Source: Siminovitchia terrae
Lineage (GTDB): Bacteria > Bacillota > Bacilli > Bacillales > Bacillaceae_C
Assembly (NCBI RefSeq): GCF_003605405.2
Contig: NZ_QYTW02000001.1
Coordinates: 1-64,000 of the forward strand
Direction: 5' to 3'
DNA length: 64,000 bases
The notes beneath the pieces were generated by a model. The model searched no databases. It was not told the DNA's origin and saw only the letters and a program-made list of their open reading frames with translations. Below are positions 38,060 to 47,582 of this stretch, piece after piece; within the stretch, counting starts at the first letter, position 1; every line of letters begins with the position of its first letter. A program made the position numbers and the translations under genes.

Positions 38060-38500
38060 TTAATTGCACAACGCTTTATTTTTCGTTAAATACTTGACTA
38101 AACGAATGGTTGTGCCTGTCCCTGGGTGGGATTGTATTTCCAAATGGTCAGTGAAATTTTCCATAATTGTAAAGCCCATGCCAGAACGTTCCATTTCCGG
38201 TTTTGTTGTAAATAACGGCTGTCTTGCCTCATCAATATTCGCGATGCCAACTCCTGTATCTTTAATCACAAGGTCGACCTTCCCATCCTCAATGACTGTT
38301 GAAATATAGACAATTTCTGCAGGATTTTGCTCGTAACCGTGTATGATTGCGTTTGTAACAGCTTCAGAAACTACTGTCTTGATCTCCGTCAGCTCATCCA
38401 TAGTCGGATCTAATTGGGCGATAAATGCAGCGACTGTCACACGGGCAAATGATTCATTTTGGCTGAGCGCACTGAACTGAATTTGCATCTCGTTTCTCAT
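38060..38500 (-). CDS. spoIIAB: Anti-sigma F factor / kinase SpoIIAB
   Basis: A 146-residue GHKL-type serine kinase with the N-box [12 protein letters not shown] and G-box DTGVGI ... [10 protein letters not shown]. It binds SigF and phosphorylates SpoIIAA. It lies 2 bp after spoIIAA and 12 bp before sigF. Confidence 0.98.
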   Translation of the reverse strand: MRNEMQIQFSALSQNESFARVTVAAFIAQLDPTMDELTEIKTVVSEAVTNAIIHGYEQNPAEIVYISTVIEDGKVDLVIKDTGVGIANIDEARQPLFTTKPEMERSGMGFTIMENFTDHLEIQSHPGTGTTIRLVKYLTKNKALCN

Positions 38501-38502
38501 TA

Positions 38503-38853
38503 TCAGGCAACCCCCAATCTTTCAAGCGCAAATTTTTCAGAAGACTCCAAGCGGACGATTTTGAATAGACCGGACATTTCAAATAACCGTTTGACAGGCG
38601 GGGAAATGGAGCAGACAACCATTTCTCCCCTCTTCAATTTAATTTGCTTATATCTTCCGAGGATTACCCCAAGCCCGGAACTGTCCATAAAGGATAGTTT
38701 TTCCAGGTTCAGGACAATGTGCAAAATATCATGAGCTTTCATTTCCCTAGTGATCTGTTCGCGTAAATTCTCCGCCGTATGATGGTCCAGTTCACCGGAA
38801 AGCCGGATGCATAGAACATCTTGCTTTACTTCCATATCAATCTTCAATCCCAC
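38503..38853 (-). CDS. spoIIAA: Anti-anti-sigma F factor SpoIIAA
   Basis: A 116-residue STAS-domain protein with the phosphorylated serine in [14 protein letters not shown]. The dephosphorylated form frees SigF from SpoIIAB. The GTG start is chosen for AAGGAGG 8 bp upstream and agreement with B. subtilis; the frame extends further 5' without a ribosome site. Confidence 0.97.
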   Translation of the reverse strand: MGLKIDMEVKQDVLCIRLSGELDHHTAENLREQITREMKAHDILHIVLNLEKLSFMDSSGLGVILGRYKQIKLKRGEMVVCSISPPVKRLFEMSGLFKIVRLESSEKFALERLGVA

Positions 38854-38962
38854 ATGCACAGCCTCCTTATGTGTCGTATAGGGATTCAATTCTACCTCCA
38901 TGCACCCGAATCCTTCTTCATGACAAAACTAGAACCGATTCGCTAATCTTATTGAATTTTCA

Positions 38963-40126
38963 TCATTTTGACTGTGTAAACAGCCCGAATGATCTCTTGT
39001 ACATCTGCCACCAAGAAGCTTTCTTAACAGCCTTGTCTGCAACCAAGGTCGATTCAGCCAATTTCTTGCCATCTTTTTTAATCACGATCTTGCCAACTTT
39101 ATCACCTTTTTTGATAGGGGCTTTCAAATTTTTATCCAGTTTCAGTTCAGTGGTGAAATCTTTGGCTTTTTCTCCCTTTTTGGTCAAGAGAGAAACTGGT
39201 TCACCGGTCTGTGCATGAACCTCTTTAATATTCCCTTTGCTCACTTTGACCTTTCCAAGATTCTCTCCTTTTTTATAAAGGGAATGAGTAGCATATTGTG
39301 AAAAAGCATAGTCAAGCATTTTGGAAATCTGATCATTCCTGCTTTTAGATGTCGGAGCGCCAAAGACAACAGCAATAACACGCATGCCATCTTTTTTCGC
39401 CGTGACTGTGAGACAGTACTTCGCCTCACTTGTGAAGCCTGTTTTCAAGCCATCGACTCCAGGATAAAACCGGACAAGTTTGTTCGTGTTAACAAGCCAG
39501 AACTTTTTCTCCGAGTCTTCTCTTAAATAAGATTCATATAGCTTTGTAAAATCAGTGATTTCTTCATGCTTCAGCAATTCCTTGGCCATGACAGCCATAT
39601 CATGAGCGGTACTGTAGTGGCCCTTTGCAGTCAAGCCTGTCGTATTTTTGAATTTGGTATTTTTCAAACCCAATTCTTTTGCTCGTTCATTCATTTTTGC
39701 AACGAAGGCTTCTTCGCTTCCTGATATTTTTTCCGCCATTGCTACCGAAGCATCATTGGCGGAAGCAATGGCAATTCCGAGAAGCATTTCTTTTACTTTC
39801 ATCTCTTCTCCAGGCTCAAGAAAAATCTGCGATCCCCCCATCGAAGCTGCATATTCGCTCGCCCGCACTTTTTCATCCATAGAAATCTGTCCGCTGTCCA
39901 GCGCCTCCATGATTAGCAGCATGGTCATCACCTTTGTCATCGAAGCTGGCGGCAGTTTTTCATCGCTGTTTTTGTCATACAGAACCTTCCCTGTATCCCT
40001 TTCTATTAAAATTGCCGACCGTGAATCTTCCGACAATTCTTTTTGCTTCTCCTCCGCCAATACCGGCTGTATTGTCAATGAGAATATGAGCAAGAAAGGA
40101 AAAAATATACCGGCTAACTTTTTCAT
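38963..40126 (-). CDS. dacF: D-alanyl-D-alanine carboxypeptidase DacF
   Basis: A 387-residue penicillin-binding protein with a cleavable signal peptide (hydrophobic to about 20, VLAEE cleavage region), active-site SMTK (Ser62), SAN in IASANDASVA and KTG in GLKTGFTSEAK. It acts with DacB on spore cortex cross-linking. The ATG after GGAGGGG is chosen. It heads the sigma-F operon; in B. subtilis a sigma-F/G promoter drives dacF and sigma-H drives spoIIA. Confidence 0.95.
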   Translation of the reverse strand: MKKLAGIFFPFLLIFSLTIQPVLAEEKQKELSEDSRSAILIERDTGKVLYDKNSDEKLPPASMTKVMTMLLIMEALDSGQISMDEKVRASEYAASMGGSQIFLEPGEEMKVKEMLLGIAIASANDASVAMAEKISGSEEAFVAKMNERAKELGLKNTKFKNTTGLTAKGHYSTAHDMAVMAKELLKHEEITDFTKLYESYLREDSEKKFWLVNTNKLVRFYPGVDGLKTGFTSEAKYCLTVTAKKDGMRVIAVVFGAPTSKSRNDQISKMLDYAFSQYATHSLYKKGENLGKVKVSKGNIKEVHAQTGEPVSLLTKKGEKAKDFTTELKLDKNLKAPIKKGDKVGKIVIKKDGKKLAESTLVADKAVKKASWWQMYKRSFGLFTQSK

Positions 40127-40295
40127 CCGAACCCCTCCATTTGTATGATAAAAAACGGTAATGTTTACCAACTATCACCATTGTCTCCCGGAAAGGTTTT
40201 TTTATACTTTTGTTTTTTATAAAAAAGAGCCCGGCTTTAACCGCTTTATGTAAAACATGGCTAAATATGCTTAAGGTTGTACTATGCTACCTTAA

Positions 40296-40384
40296 ATTGG
40301 ATGCCCCTTGAATAGCTTCCTTTTGACTTTTGTCCCGCTTTACCGACTTCCTCTGACCGCCACATCCTGTCGCTTCGCTCTATT
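40296..40384 (+). repeat. Partial family-2 repeat (copy E)
   Basis: Contains CTTGAATAGCTTCC and GACCGCCACATCCTGTCGCTTCGC as two separated fragments of the family-2 repeat, truncated by the deoB terminator. No gene is seen between dacF and deoB. Confidence 0.5.
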
Positions 40385-40418
40385 AAAAAGGCCTTGCGGT
40401 TCAATTATCGCAAGGCCT
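40384..40418 (-). terminator. Terminator of deoB
   Basis: AGGCCTTGCG...CGCAAGGCCT stem followed by TTTTTAAT on the minus strand. Confidence 0.85.
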
Positions 40419-40429
40419 ATCACTTTTTA

Positions 40430-41623
40430 TCACTTTTCAACTGTTAATTCCGAAAGGAAGCTTTCTCCTGCACCCTTCCAACCTATGCCGAAGTTATGTG
40501 CTATTGTCGCACCGACATCAGCAAATGTTTTCCTGACTGAAAGCTCCCGGCCGCCATTAAAACGTTTGGAATACACAAGGAGAGGCACGTATTCCCTCGT
40601 GTGATCAGTCCCATGATGTGTAGGGTCATTCCCATGGTCAGCTGTGATGATCAATAAATCGTTCTCTTGCATTCTTTCAAAAACCTCAGGAAGCCGCTCG
40701 TCGAACTGTTCCAATGCAGCTCCATACCCTTCTGGATCCCGCCTATGACCAAATTTCGCATCAAAGTCAACGAGATTAATAAAGCTGAGGCCAGTGAAAT
40801 CTTTTTCCATTACCTGGATCAGCTTATCCATGCCATCCATGTTAGATTGAGTCCTAATAGACTCCGTAATCCCTTCACCGTCATATATGTCATGAATTTT
40901 CCCAATAGCAATAACATCAAGATTATTGGAAGACAGCTCATTCATCACGGTCCGGCCGAATGGTTTCAAGGCATAGTCATGACGATTGGCTGTACGCTGG
41001 AAATTGCCCGGTGAACCGATAAACGGGCGTGCAATCACCCTGCCTACCTTATATTCTTCAGCAAGGGTAAGCTCTCTCGCCTTTTCACAAATTTTATATA
41101 GCTCCTCTAGCGGAATGATCTCTTCATGGGCGGCAATCTGCAAAACAGAATCTGCAGATGTATACACAATTAATGCCCCTGTTTTCATATGTTCGGGACC
41201 AAGCTGTTCAATGATTTCCGTTCCGCTCGCAGGAATATTTCCTATGACCGACCTTCCTGAAGCCTCTTCAAGACGTGAGATCAGTAACTCTGGAAATCCT
41301 GTTGGAAACACTTTAAAAGGGTGGCTGGTGATGAGCCCCATGATTTCCCAATGGCCAGTCAGTGTGTCTTTTCCTCTTGATGCCTCTTGCATCTTTGTAA
41401 AAAAGGCAAGTGGCTTTTCAGCCTTATCTATCCCTTTTATTTCCCTGATGTTAGATAACCCGAGCTTTCCCATGTTCGACATGTTCAGCCCATTTACTTT
41501 TTCTGCAATATTTCCGAGTGTATCTGCACCAATATCACCAAAATCCTTCGCATCCGGTGCTTCACCGATACCCACAGAATCCAATACGATTAAGTGAACT
41601 CGTTTAAATGAAGAACTTTCCAC
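40430..41623 (-). CDS. deoB: Phosphopentomutase DeoB
   Basis: A 397-residue alkaline-phosphatase superfamily enzyme that interconverts ribose (deoxyribose) 1- and 5-phosphates in nucleoside salvage. Metal-site motifs are [25 protein letters not shown] and [22 protein letters not shown] is taken as start because GGAGGGATGATT spaces it properly; an ATG two codons earlier abuts the ribosome site. No pupG/pdp neighbour follows, unlike B. subtilis. Confidence 0.95.
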   Translation of the reverse strand: MESSSFKRVHLIVLDSVGIGEAPDAKDFGDIGADTLGNIAEKVNGLNMSNMGKLGLSNIREIKGIDKAEKPLAFFTKMQEASRGKDTLTGHWEIMGLITSHPFKVFPTGFPELLISRLEEASGRSVIGNIPASGTEIIEQLGPEHMKTGALIVYTSADSVLQIAAHEEIIPLEELYKICEKARELTLAEEYKVGRVIARPFIGSPGNFQRTANRHDYALKPFGRTVMNELSSNNLDVIAIGKIHDIYDGEGITESIRTQSNMDGMDKLIQVMEKDFTGLSFINLVDFDAKFGHRRDPEGYGAALEQFDERLPEVFERMQENDLLIITADHGNDPTHHGTDHTREYVPLLVYSKRFNGGRELSVRKTFADVGATIAHNFGIGWKGAGESFLSELTVEK

Positions 41624-41685
41624 AATCATCCCTCCGAATCAAAAGCTAATAATGTTTAATCGTATCATACCTGTTTACAAACGTT

Positions 41686-41712
41686 AAAAAAACCGCTTTT
41701 GAATGGAGCGGT
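41686..41712 (-). terminator. Terminator of xerD
   Basis: ACCGCT...AGCGGT stem followed by TTTTTTTAA on the minus strand, just after the xerD stop. Confidence 0.8.
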
Positions 41713-41713
41713 C

Positions 41714-42607
41714 TTAAGCACGAGGATGATACTGTTTGTATACATCTTTCAATCTTGATTTGGATACGTGTGTATATATCTGTGTGGTTGAAATGTCTGC
41801 ATGGCCCAGCATTTCCTGGACAGCCCGCAAATCCGCCCCATTTTCAAGGAGGTGGGTTGCAAACGAATGCCTTAACGTATGCGGCGTCAATTTCTTTTCG
41901 ATGTTTGCCTTGGCTGCAAGCTTTTTTAAGTTTTTCCAAAAGCCTTGCCTAGTGAGCCGCTTGCCATGATGATTTAAAAATAACGCATCTGTCCTGTTCT
42001 TGTCTTTTTGAAGCCTTGGCCTCACGTCTTTCAAATAAAGCTCGATCGCTTTAGTGGCCTCTGCTCCGATAGGAATAATCCTTTCCTTATTTCCCTTTCC
42101 CCTGCATCTGACAAAACCGATTGTAAGATGGATGTCATCAAGATTCAAATCAAGAAGCTCACTGATCCGTGTACCTGTCCCGTATAAAAGCTCAAGCATC
42201 GCTTTGTCGCGAACTCCAAAAAGAGTTGAACGGTCTGGAGCTTCAAGAAGAGACTGCACATCTGAGACAGAAAGGACTTTCGGTAAATTCTTTTCTTGCT
42301 GAGGCGTTTCAATATGTATAGTGGGATCATGCCCGGCGACCTTTTCCCGTAATAGAAACTGGTGGAAAGAACGTATTGATGCGATATGCCGGGCAAGCGT
42401 CCTACTAGATTTGCCTTCACCCTTTAGCTGCCCCAAAAATTGTATGATATGCATACGAGTAATGTCATCAAAACTATCGATTTTCAACATGTTTTGAATA
42501 TAGGCAAGATAGTTCACCAAGTCACGTTCATAAGCCTTTATCGTGTTTTGCGACAATCCTTTTTCCACAATCATGAAATGAATAAAATCCTGCAGACGGT
42601 CTTTCAT
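41714..42607 (-). CDS. xerD: Tyrosine recombinase XerD
   Basis: A 297-residue site-specific recombinase that resolves chromosome dimers at dif. An N-terminal SAM-like DNA-binding domain (about 1-85) precedes a catalytic domain with Arg in [32 protein letters not shown] and the nucleophile Tyr in IYTHVS. The ATG with GGGGAG upstream is chosen over the longer open frame. yqzK precedes it by 8 bp. Confidence 0.96.
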   Translation of the reverse strand: MKDRLQDFIHFMIVEKGLSQNTIKAYERDLVNYLAYIQNMLKIDSFDDITRMHIIQFLGQLKGEGKSSRTLARHIASIRSFHQFLLREKVAGHDPTIHIETPQQEKNLPKVLSVSDVQSLLEAPDRSTLFGVRDKAMLELLYGTGTRISELLDLNLDDIHLTIGFVRCRGKGNKERIIPIGAEATKAIELYLKDVRPRLQKDKNRTDALFLNHHGKRLTRQGFWKNLKKLAAKANIEKKLTPHTLRHSFATHLLENGADLRAVQEMLGHADISTTQIYTHVSKSRLKDVYKQYHPRA

Positions 42608-42615
42608 ATTCTTTT

Positions 42616-42852
42616 CTACTCCCCATTTGAATAAAAAAACAACAGGCGAGAGAGCCAATCACTCTCCGCGTCACTTTTATGCTGCTGAATCACTTTGACG
42701 GCTGTGCCCTCAGGCTCATCGTATCTCCGATAATTTTCATACTCCTGACTAACCCATATAATACCATAGTAAAACATAATCGTACATGCTGCAAAAAGCA
42801 GAAACACCCTTATTACTTGGAAAATCACCCTAGCCGCGTTCCTCATTTTCAT
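42616..42852 (-). CDS. yqzK: YqzK-like small membrane protein (DUF4227)
   Basis: A 78-residue protein with one helix (about 10-33) and a charged, tyrosine-rich tail ([18 protein letters not shown]). It lies between fur and xerD exactly as yqzK in B. subtilis. Function unknown. Confidence 0.85.
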   Translation of the reverse strand: MKMRNAARVIFQVIRVFLLFAACTIMFYYGIIWVSQEYENYRRYDEPEGTAVKVIQQHKSDAESDWLSRLLFFYSNGE

Positions 42853-42963
42853 CAAACCCTTTTCAAGTATTCAGACTGCTTGTACCAGTAATACATGATA
42901 TGCAATAAATGTCCGAGTTTATACGTATCAGGGGCGAATATTGATGTTGGAGGATAACTTTGC

Positions 42964-43006
42964 GAAAAAACACCCATCCTCTACTTATAAAGGATGGGTG
43001 TTTTCA
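42964..43006 (-). terminator. Terminator of fur
   Basis: Perfect stem ACACCCATCCT / AGGATGGGTGT with a following TTTTTT on the minus strand. Confidence 0.92.
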
Positions 43007-43008
43007 CT

Positions 43009-43491
43009 TCATTTCTTTTTGCTGGCTGACGGTTCTTTCCGTTCATTCTCCACTTTATCGTGACAGCGCCAACAAATGCCGTGAAATGTCAGCCTGTGGT
43101 CTTTAATTTTAAAATTAAAATCATGTTCAACTTTTTTTTCAACATCTCCGAGAAGATCTTCCTGGATTTCATCCACCGAGCCACATTCAATGCATATCAG
43201 GTGGTGATGGAAATGATCGGCACCTTCCTGTCGCAAATCATATCTGGAAACCCCGTCTCCAAAATTAATTTTGTCAACCACTTTCAACTCAGTCAAAAGC
43301 TCGAGGGTCCTATATACGGTTGCCAGGCCGATGTCAGGAGACTTATCCTTGACAAGCAAATAGACATCTTCCGCACTCAAATGATCTTCCTCATATTCAA
43401 GCAACACCCTAACCGTGGCTTCACGCTGGGGAGTAAGCTTATAGCTTGCGGAATGCAGTTGTTTCTTAATACGATTAATGCGACTTTCCAT
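43009..43491 (-). CDS. fur: Ferric uptake regulator Fur
   Basis: A 160-residue Fe(II)-dependent repressor. The N-terminal winged helix ends GLATVYRTLELL; the dimerisation domain has the HHHLICIECG metal motif and a second CWRCHDK pair for structural zinc. The ATG following GGGAGG is chosen. The promoter region carries a PerR-type and a Fur-type box, suggesting control by peroxide stress and iron. Confidence 0.96.
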   Translation of the reverse strand: MESRINRIKKQLHSASYKLTPQREATVRVLLEYEEDHLSAEDVYLLVKDKSPDIGLATVYRTLELLTELKVVDKINFGDGVSRYDLRQEGADHFHHHLICIECGSVDEIQEDLLGDVEKKVEHDFNFKIKDHRLTFHGICWRCHDKVENERKEPSASKKK

Positions 43492-43522
43492 CAAACAATC
43501 CTCCCTCGCCACTATCCCTTTT

Positions 43523-43550
43523 ATTATAACAGACAGTGAATAATAATCAA
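43523..43550 (-). promoter_or_regulatory. Sigma-A promoter of fur
   Basis: Minus strand TTGATT, 16-bp spacer, TATAAT; about 30 bp upstream of the start codon. Confidence 0.65.
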
Positions 43551-43551
43551 A

Positions 43552-43566
43552 TTAAAATCATTATAA
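43552..43566 (-). promoter_or_regulatory. PerR-type box upstream of fur
   Basis: TTATAATGATTTTAA matches the Bacillus PerR consensus TTATAATNATTATAA except for one base and abuts the -35. fur is a PerR target in B. subtilis. Confidence 0.6.
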
Positions 43567-43584
43567 AAATGGGAGGTTTCTACT

Positions 43585-43599
43585 TGAAAATCATTATCA
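43585..43599 (-). promoter_or_regulatory. Fur-type box at the end of spoIIM
   Basis: TGATAATGATTTTCA matches the 7-1-7 Fur consensus TGATAATNATTATCA except for one base. It overlaps the spoIIM stop codon and lies about 35 bp upstream of the fur -35. Confidence 0.5.
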
Positions 43600-44244
43600 T
43601 TTAGTAATCGACATGATAATGGATTTCATCAATGCCGGCGCAATAAATGCCTCAATACTTGCAGCAAGCGTGATGACAGCCATGGCCGCAATGAAGGACA
43701 AAAAATATCGCGCAAACTCCGGAACAAAATGAAAGGAAAAACCCTGCCTTATAAAAATTTTCCTCATGAGCTTAATTGAGAATGCTGTCGAGATAACAGC
43801 AATAAATATATATACAGGTATAAACAGCAGATTTTGTGGCAGCAAAGTCACAAAAGCAAGAAGCAGGCCATGCCAGCCCATTTGATTCACAAGAAAGCCG
43901 ACCGAAAATCCTACAACGACTCCTTTTAAAAACAATAGTATCAAAATCAACGGAAAACCGATAATGGAAATTCCAAGCACCCACATCAACCCGGTGAATT
44001 TGACATTGTGAAAGAAGCTAAGCTTTAACAGATCTTCCGCCTGCCCCGTTTTTCCATCCGCCACTTGTCCAAAAAAATGATTCAAGTAATGAAAAAGATC
44101 TTCCTTCTGTGCAATTGATAGACTATTGACAATGACCGCTCCGAAAATAATCCCCATGATAAACAAGACCATGATAAATGAATAGATAGAAGAATAGGTC
44201 CGAATGTGTCGTGTAATATAACTAGTATACATTTTTTTCCGCAT
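43597..44244 (-). CDS. spoIIM: Stage II sporulation protein M
   Basis: A 215-residue, five-helix membrane protein of the DMP engulfment complex (SpoIID-SpoIIM-SpoIIP), which thins septal peptidoglycan. Recognisable regions are IGFPLILILLFLKGVVVG and the N-terminal RKKMYTSYITRHIRTYSS. The ATG after AGGGGGAAG is chosen; the frame is open 12 codons upstream. Confidence 0.94.
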   Translation of the reverse strand: MRKKMYTSYITRHIRTYSSIYSFIMVLFIMGIIFGAVIVNSLSIAQKEDLFHYLNHFFGQVADGKTGQAEDLLKLSFFHNVKFTGLMWVLGISIIGFPLILILLFLKGVVVGFSVGFLVNQMGWHGLLLAFVTLLPQNLLFIPVYIFIAVISTAFSIKLMRKIFIRQGFSFHFVPEFARYFLSFIAAMAVITLAASIEAFIAPALMKSIIMSITK

Positions 44245-44340
44245 ATGCTGCTTCCCCCTGTCCTGCGATTGATACATCATATGAGAAAGAAGCTATGCAT
44301 ATGACTCGTTTCTCTATCATTTTCAAGTTAGGATTGTCTA

Positions 44341-45501
44341 TCATTTCGCAACTTTTCCGTAGCGCCCTCCTCCTCCTTCTTCCAGCTGCAGTTCTCCTGA
44401 CCTGGCTTTCACAATCAAGTCCGCCAGTCCGTCCGATAGTACGTTTTTCAATTCGGCCTCAGAAACCCGGTGCAGGATATTCATTTCCGATCCGAAATGG
44501 CTGTATAGTTTCTCCCTTGTTTTAACCCCCAGCCCAGGTAAAAAATCTAGCGGCACTTGATGGATATATGGCGGCCTTTTAGAAGGATTATTTTCTTGAT
44601 CCGCCAGCTCTGCAATCCTCTCGGAAACCCCTTTTGTAAATTTTTTCGAACCGCAATTTGTACATATGTCTTCCTGTTTCAATGTGAAACACTTGGCGCA
44701 AACCGTCCGATAGTATTTACCCAAAAAAGGATTTAAGCCGTAATTTTCGTCGATTTTATTTCCTCCTACACCATGCAGGGCTTTTTTAACTGCCCTGAAG
44801 GTTGGTGCTTCAAGAGTCATTTTTTGATATTCTCTGGCCATCTTAGGCAATGAATGCGCATCTGAATTCGACACAAACGTAAATCCATTCAGTTCTCTGA
44901 TCTGGTCAGCCATCATTGTATTGGAGCTAAGTCCAAGCTCCACACCGTCTATTAATTTCGGATTCAGAACTTCCTTCAACGATTGCTTCACTCCTTTTCC
45001 GTAAAGACTTTTAAAAGGAGTAAAAACATGAGCAGGAATGAACAATCCGTCCAAAGACTTTACTTTCTCTTGAATATTAACAGCTTTTTCGTATACCCGC
45101 TGTGTACTCAGTTGAAGATTTGTAACACGCGTCGAAAGCCAACTGGAATATTCCTTGAGTTGTTTAAAACCGGGGAAATAGGCCAACAAATGAATCGGGC
45201 CATTACAGCTTTCATCCAGAACTTCCATTTCCGTTCCTGGTATTAATGTCACTTCATTCTCAAATTGGAAACCGCCTTCTTCCATTTCTATTAAGCGTCC
45301 CTCTTGAAAGAGCTGTTCCATTTCTGCCAATACTTCAGGGGAGTGACAATCGATCACTCCAACAATGTCAAGCCCTTTGGGAAACTTGGCTGTTTGTAAG
45401 ATATTTGTCAACGTCAAGCTTTTTGCTGCAGTGATTTTTACCGGTTTCCCTGAAAAAGTCCTGCCTATATGAATGTGCAGGTCCACAAAATACTGTTCCA
45501 T
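44341..45501 (-). CDS. EndoQ-like endonuclease (PHP domain; TIGR00375 family)
   Basis: A 386-residue protein. The N-terminal PHP domain has metal motifs DLHIHIGRTFSG, GVIDCHSPEV, HVFTPFKSLYG and SNSDAHSLPKMAREY. A zinc-finger segment (CAKCFTLKQEDICTNCG) and a helix-hairpin-helix-like C-terminal stretch (LPGLGVKTREKL) follow. This architecture is that of Endonuclease Q, which nicks DNA 5' of deaminated bases; a Bacillus EndoQ has been characterised. It sits 1 bp after nudF, suggesting an operon of nucleotide/DNA sanitation. Confidence 0.87.
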   Translation of the reverse strand: MEQYFVDLHIHIGRTFSGKPVKITAAKSLTLTNILQTAKFPKGLDIVGVIDCHSPEVLAEMEQLFQEGRLIEMEEGGFQFENEVTLIPGTEMEVLDESCNGPIHLLAYFPGFKQLKEYSSWLSTRVTNLQLSTQRVYEKAVNIQEKVKSLDGLFIPAHVFTPFKSLYGKGVKQSLKEVLNPKLIDGVELGLSSNTMMADQIRELNGFTFVSNSDAHSLPKMAREYQKMTLEAPTFRAVKKALHGVGGNKIDENYGLNPFLGKYYRTVCAKCFTLKQEDICTNCGSKKFTKGVSERIAELADQENNPSKRPPYIHQVPLDFLPGLGVKTREKLYSHFGSEMNILHRVSEAELKNVLSDGLADLIVKARSGELQLEEGGGGRYGKVAK

Positions 45502-45502
45502 A

Positions 45503-46048
45503 TCATCTTTTCTCCATCAACTGCAAATATTGGACGGCAAAAACAGTTTTGGCATCATAAATCCTTTTATTTTTCATACAATTAAGTGCTTCCTCAAGCG
45601 AAAGTTCAATCAGCTCAATAAATTCATCTTCATCGCCGTCCGCTGGATTTTCCAACTTTTCTAACTCAGTCGCCAAATAAAGATGAATGATTTCATTGGC
45701 AAAACCGGGCGACGTATAAAAAGAAGAAATGTACTCCATTTTGCCTGCACGATATCCAGTTTCCTCCTCAAGTTCCCTTTCCGCAGTGACCGCTGATTCT
45801 TCCCCTGGCTCCAATTTCCCTGCAGGAATTTCCAACAAAGATCTTTCCAAAGGCTTTCTATATTGTTCCACCATGACTATTTTATTTTCGTCTGTTAGTG
45901 CAATCAGGCCAACAGCGCCGGGATGGTGGACAATCTCGCGCTTTGACAGCTCTCCGTTTGGAAGTTCCACTTCATCTACTTGTACACTGATAATTTTCCC
46001 TTTAAAAATTGGTTCCGTACTTACTGTTTTCTCTTCAAACTTATTCAT
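45503..46048 (-). CDS. nudF: ADP-ribose pyrophosphatase NudF (Nudix)
   Basis: A 181-residue Nudix hydrolase with a complete Nudix box (GKLEPGEESAVTAERELEEE then TGY). It splits ADP-ribose to AMP and ribose 5-phosphate. It is divergent from mciZ and yqkF as in B. subtilis. Confidence 0.94.
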   Translation of the reverse strand: MNKFEEKTVSTEPIFKGKIISVQVDEVELPNGELSKREIVHHPGAVGLIALTDENKIVMVEQYRKPLERSLLEIPAGKLEPGEESAVTAERELEEETGYRAGKMEYISSFYTSPGFANEIIHLYLATELEKLENPADGDEDEFIELIELSLEEALNCMKNKRIYDAKTVFAVQYLQLMEKR

Positions 46049-46120
46049 TATGCTCAGCTCCCTGTTCTATTTCATTTGCTGATAATCATACATTTTACCA
46101 TACATCAAGGAGGGATCATG

Positions 46121-46255
46121 ATGAGAGTAAACATTAGTGAAGATCGCATTATTTTGACAGGAAAAGCATGGGAAATTCAAGGCTTGCTTCGAAAGTATGC
46201 AAAACAACATAAACTTGTGAAAGACTGGATAGAATCCTGCGCAATGGTTGAATAA
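46121..46255 (+). CDS. mciZ: MciZ, mother-cell inhibitor of FtsZ
   Basis: A 44-residue peptide (RVNISEDRIILTGKAWEIQG ... VKDWIESC). It matches the B. subtilis MciZ pattern V(L)xGKAWEI(R)xxLxxY ... VKDWI and sits between nudF and yqkF as there. MciZ caps FtsZ filaments in the mother cell to block extra Z-rings during sporulation. AAGGAGG is 7 bp upstream; an adjoining ATG one codon earlier is possible. Confidence 0.88.
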   Translation: MRVNISEDRIILTGKAWEIQGLLRKYAKQHKLVKDWIESCAMVE

Positions 46256-46304
46256 CGCGACCTACTTCAGATAAAATAGAAAAACGAAGAAAGGCGGGAT
46301 TTGA

Positions 46305-47228
46305 ATGGAGAAACGCACACTTGGAAAATCGGATTTGTCTGTATCAAAAATGGGACTGGGATGCATGTCATTAGGAACCGATTCGGCCAATGCCGAAAAA
46401 ATTATAAAAGCGGCTTTGGATGAAGGCATAAACTATTTTGATACTGCCGATTTATACAATTACGGTGTAAATGAAGAATTAGTTGGAAAAGCCCTCGCTT
46501 CCATACGTGATCAAGTGGTCATTGCTACAAAAGTGGGGAATCGATGGACAGAAAATAAGGATGGTTGGAGCTGGGACCCTTCTAAAAAATATATAAAAGA
46601 AGCAGTAAAAAAGAGTCTCAAACGCCTTGGTACAGATTATATCGACCTATACCAGCTGCACGGCGGAACCATCGATGACCCAATTGATGAAACAATTGAA
46701 GCTTTTGAGGAATTAAAATCTGAAGGTTTCATTCGCTATTACGGAATTTCCTCCATCAGACCCAATGTCATTCGTGAATACGTAGACCGTTCTTCCATTG
46801 TAAGTGTCATGATGCAATACAGTCTTTTGGACAGACGCCCGGAAGAAGTCATGGCTTCATTGAAGGAAAATGGGGTCAGTGTTGTAACAAGAGGATCTGT
46901 GGCAAAAGGCATATTAAGCGATACAATACTGAGCATCAAAGAAAATCAGTGGGAAGGAAAAGAATACCTTGATTACTCTTCAAATGAGATAAAAGAGCTT
47001 ATAGAAAGCATTCAAGCTAAACTATTACATGATAAAAGGTCTCTGAATGAATTGGCGCTTCAATTCAATTTAGCCAACAAAGCTGTTGCTGCTGTTGTAA
47101 CAGGGGCCAGCACCATTGAGCAGATAAAAGACAACGCCCGAGCAGTTAACTCAACGGCCTTGACAAAAGAAGAGTGGGCATTTTTACATATGGTGACACG
47201 CGAAAGCCACTATACAGCGCATCGTTGA
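46305..47228 (+). CDS. yqkF: Aldo/keto reductase YqkF
   Basis: A 307-residue TIM-barrel NADPH-dependent oxidoreductase. The catalytic tetrad is visible as DTADLYNYG (Asp, Tyr), the lysine in VIATKVGN and the histidine in YQLHGGTIDDP. The C-terminal cofactor region contains VTGASTIEQIKDN. Substrate unknown. The ribosome site (AAAGGCGGG) is about 7 bp upstream. Confidence 0.93.
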   Translation: MEKRTLGKSDLSVSKMGLGCMSLGTDSANAEKIIKAALDEGINYFDTADLYNYGVNEELVGKALASIRDQVVIATKVGNRWTENKDGWSWDPSKKYIKEAVKKSLKRLGTDYIDLYQLHGGTIDDPIDETIEAFEELKSEGFIRYYGISSIRPNVIREYVDRSSIVSVMMQYSLLDRRPEEVMASLKENGVSVVTRGSVAKGILSDTILSIKENQWEGKEYLDYSSNEIKELIESIQAKLLHDKRSLNELALQFNLANKAVAAVVTGASTIEQIKDNARAVNSTALTKEEWAFLHMVTRESHYTAHR

Positions 47229-47462
47229 AAATTATCGTTCGCCAAACTTTTACCTTTTTTCTAACATTTCCACATATATTTTATAAACATATTTTACTAT
47301 AATGGTCATAACGAATCACTTATTCCATTCCCGGGATTTTTCTGAGATAAATCGACAGCTTTCTATTTAAATGAACGAGTATTTGTTTCGTTTCAGTGCT
47401 TTTGGTCAACGACATTTTTTTCAGGACTATGACTTTGGAAACGCTTATACTAAGATTTATAC

Positions 47463-47553
47463 TTAGTGAAAAAGGCAAATCTGTTCGAAAGTCAGAGACG
47501 CAAAGCCACAGGCCTAAGGTTAATATGACTAACTATGGCGGCTGGGTTACCCG
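47463..47553 (+). promoter_or_regulatory. Cyclic-di-GMP-I riboswitch (GEMM-I)
   Basis: The conserved blocks appear in order: AAAGGCAAA, a P1b-type hairpin with a GAAA tetraloop (TCTGTTCGAAAGTCAGA), GACGCAAAGCC, GGCCTAAGG, then CTATGGCGGCTGGGTTACC. These are the ligand pocket, tetraloop/receptor and P2-P3 stems of GEMM-I. It ends 30 bp before the sinI-like start. No U-tract terminator follows; the closing GGGTTACCCG can extend to pair CCC with the GGG of the GGGAGG ribosome site, suggesting translational control. The stretch 47229-47462 shows no gene. Confidence 0.92.
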
Positions 47554-47582
47554 AATACATTCCGTATTTATGGGAGGTAGCA

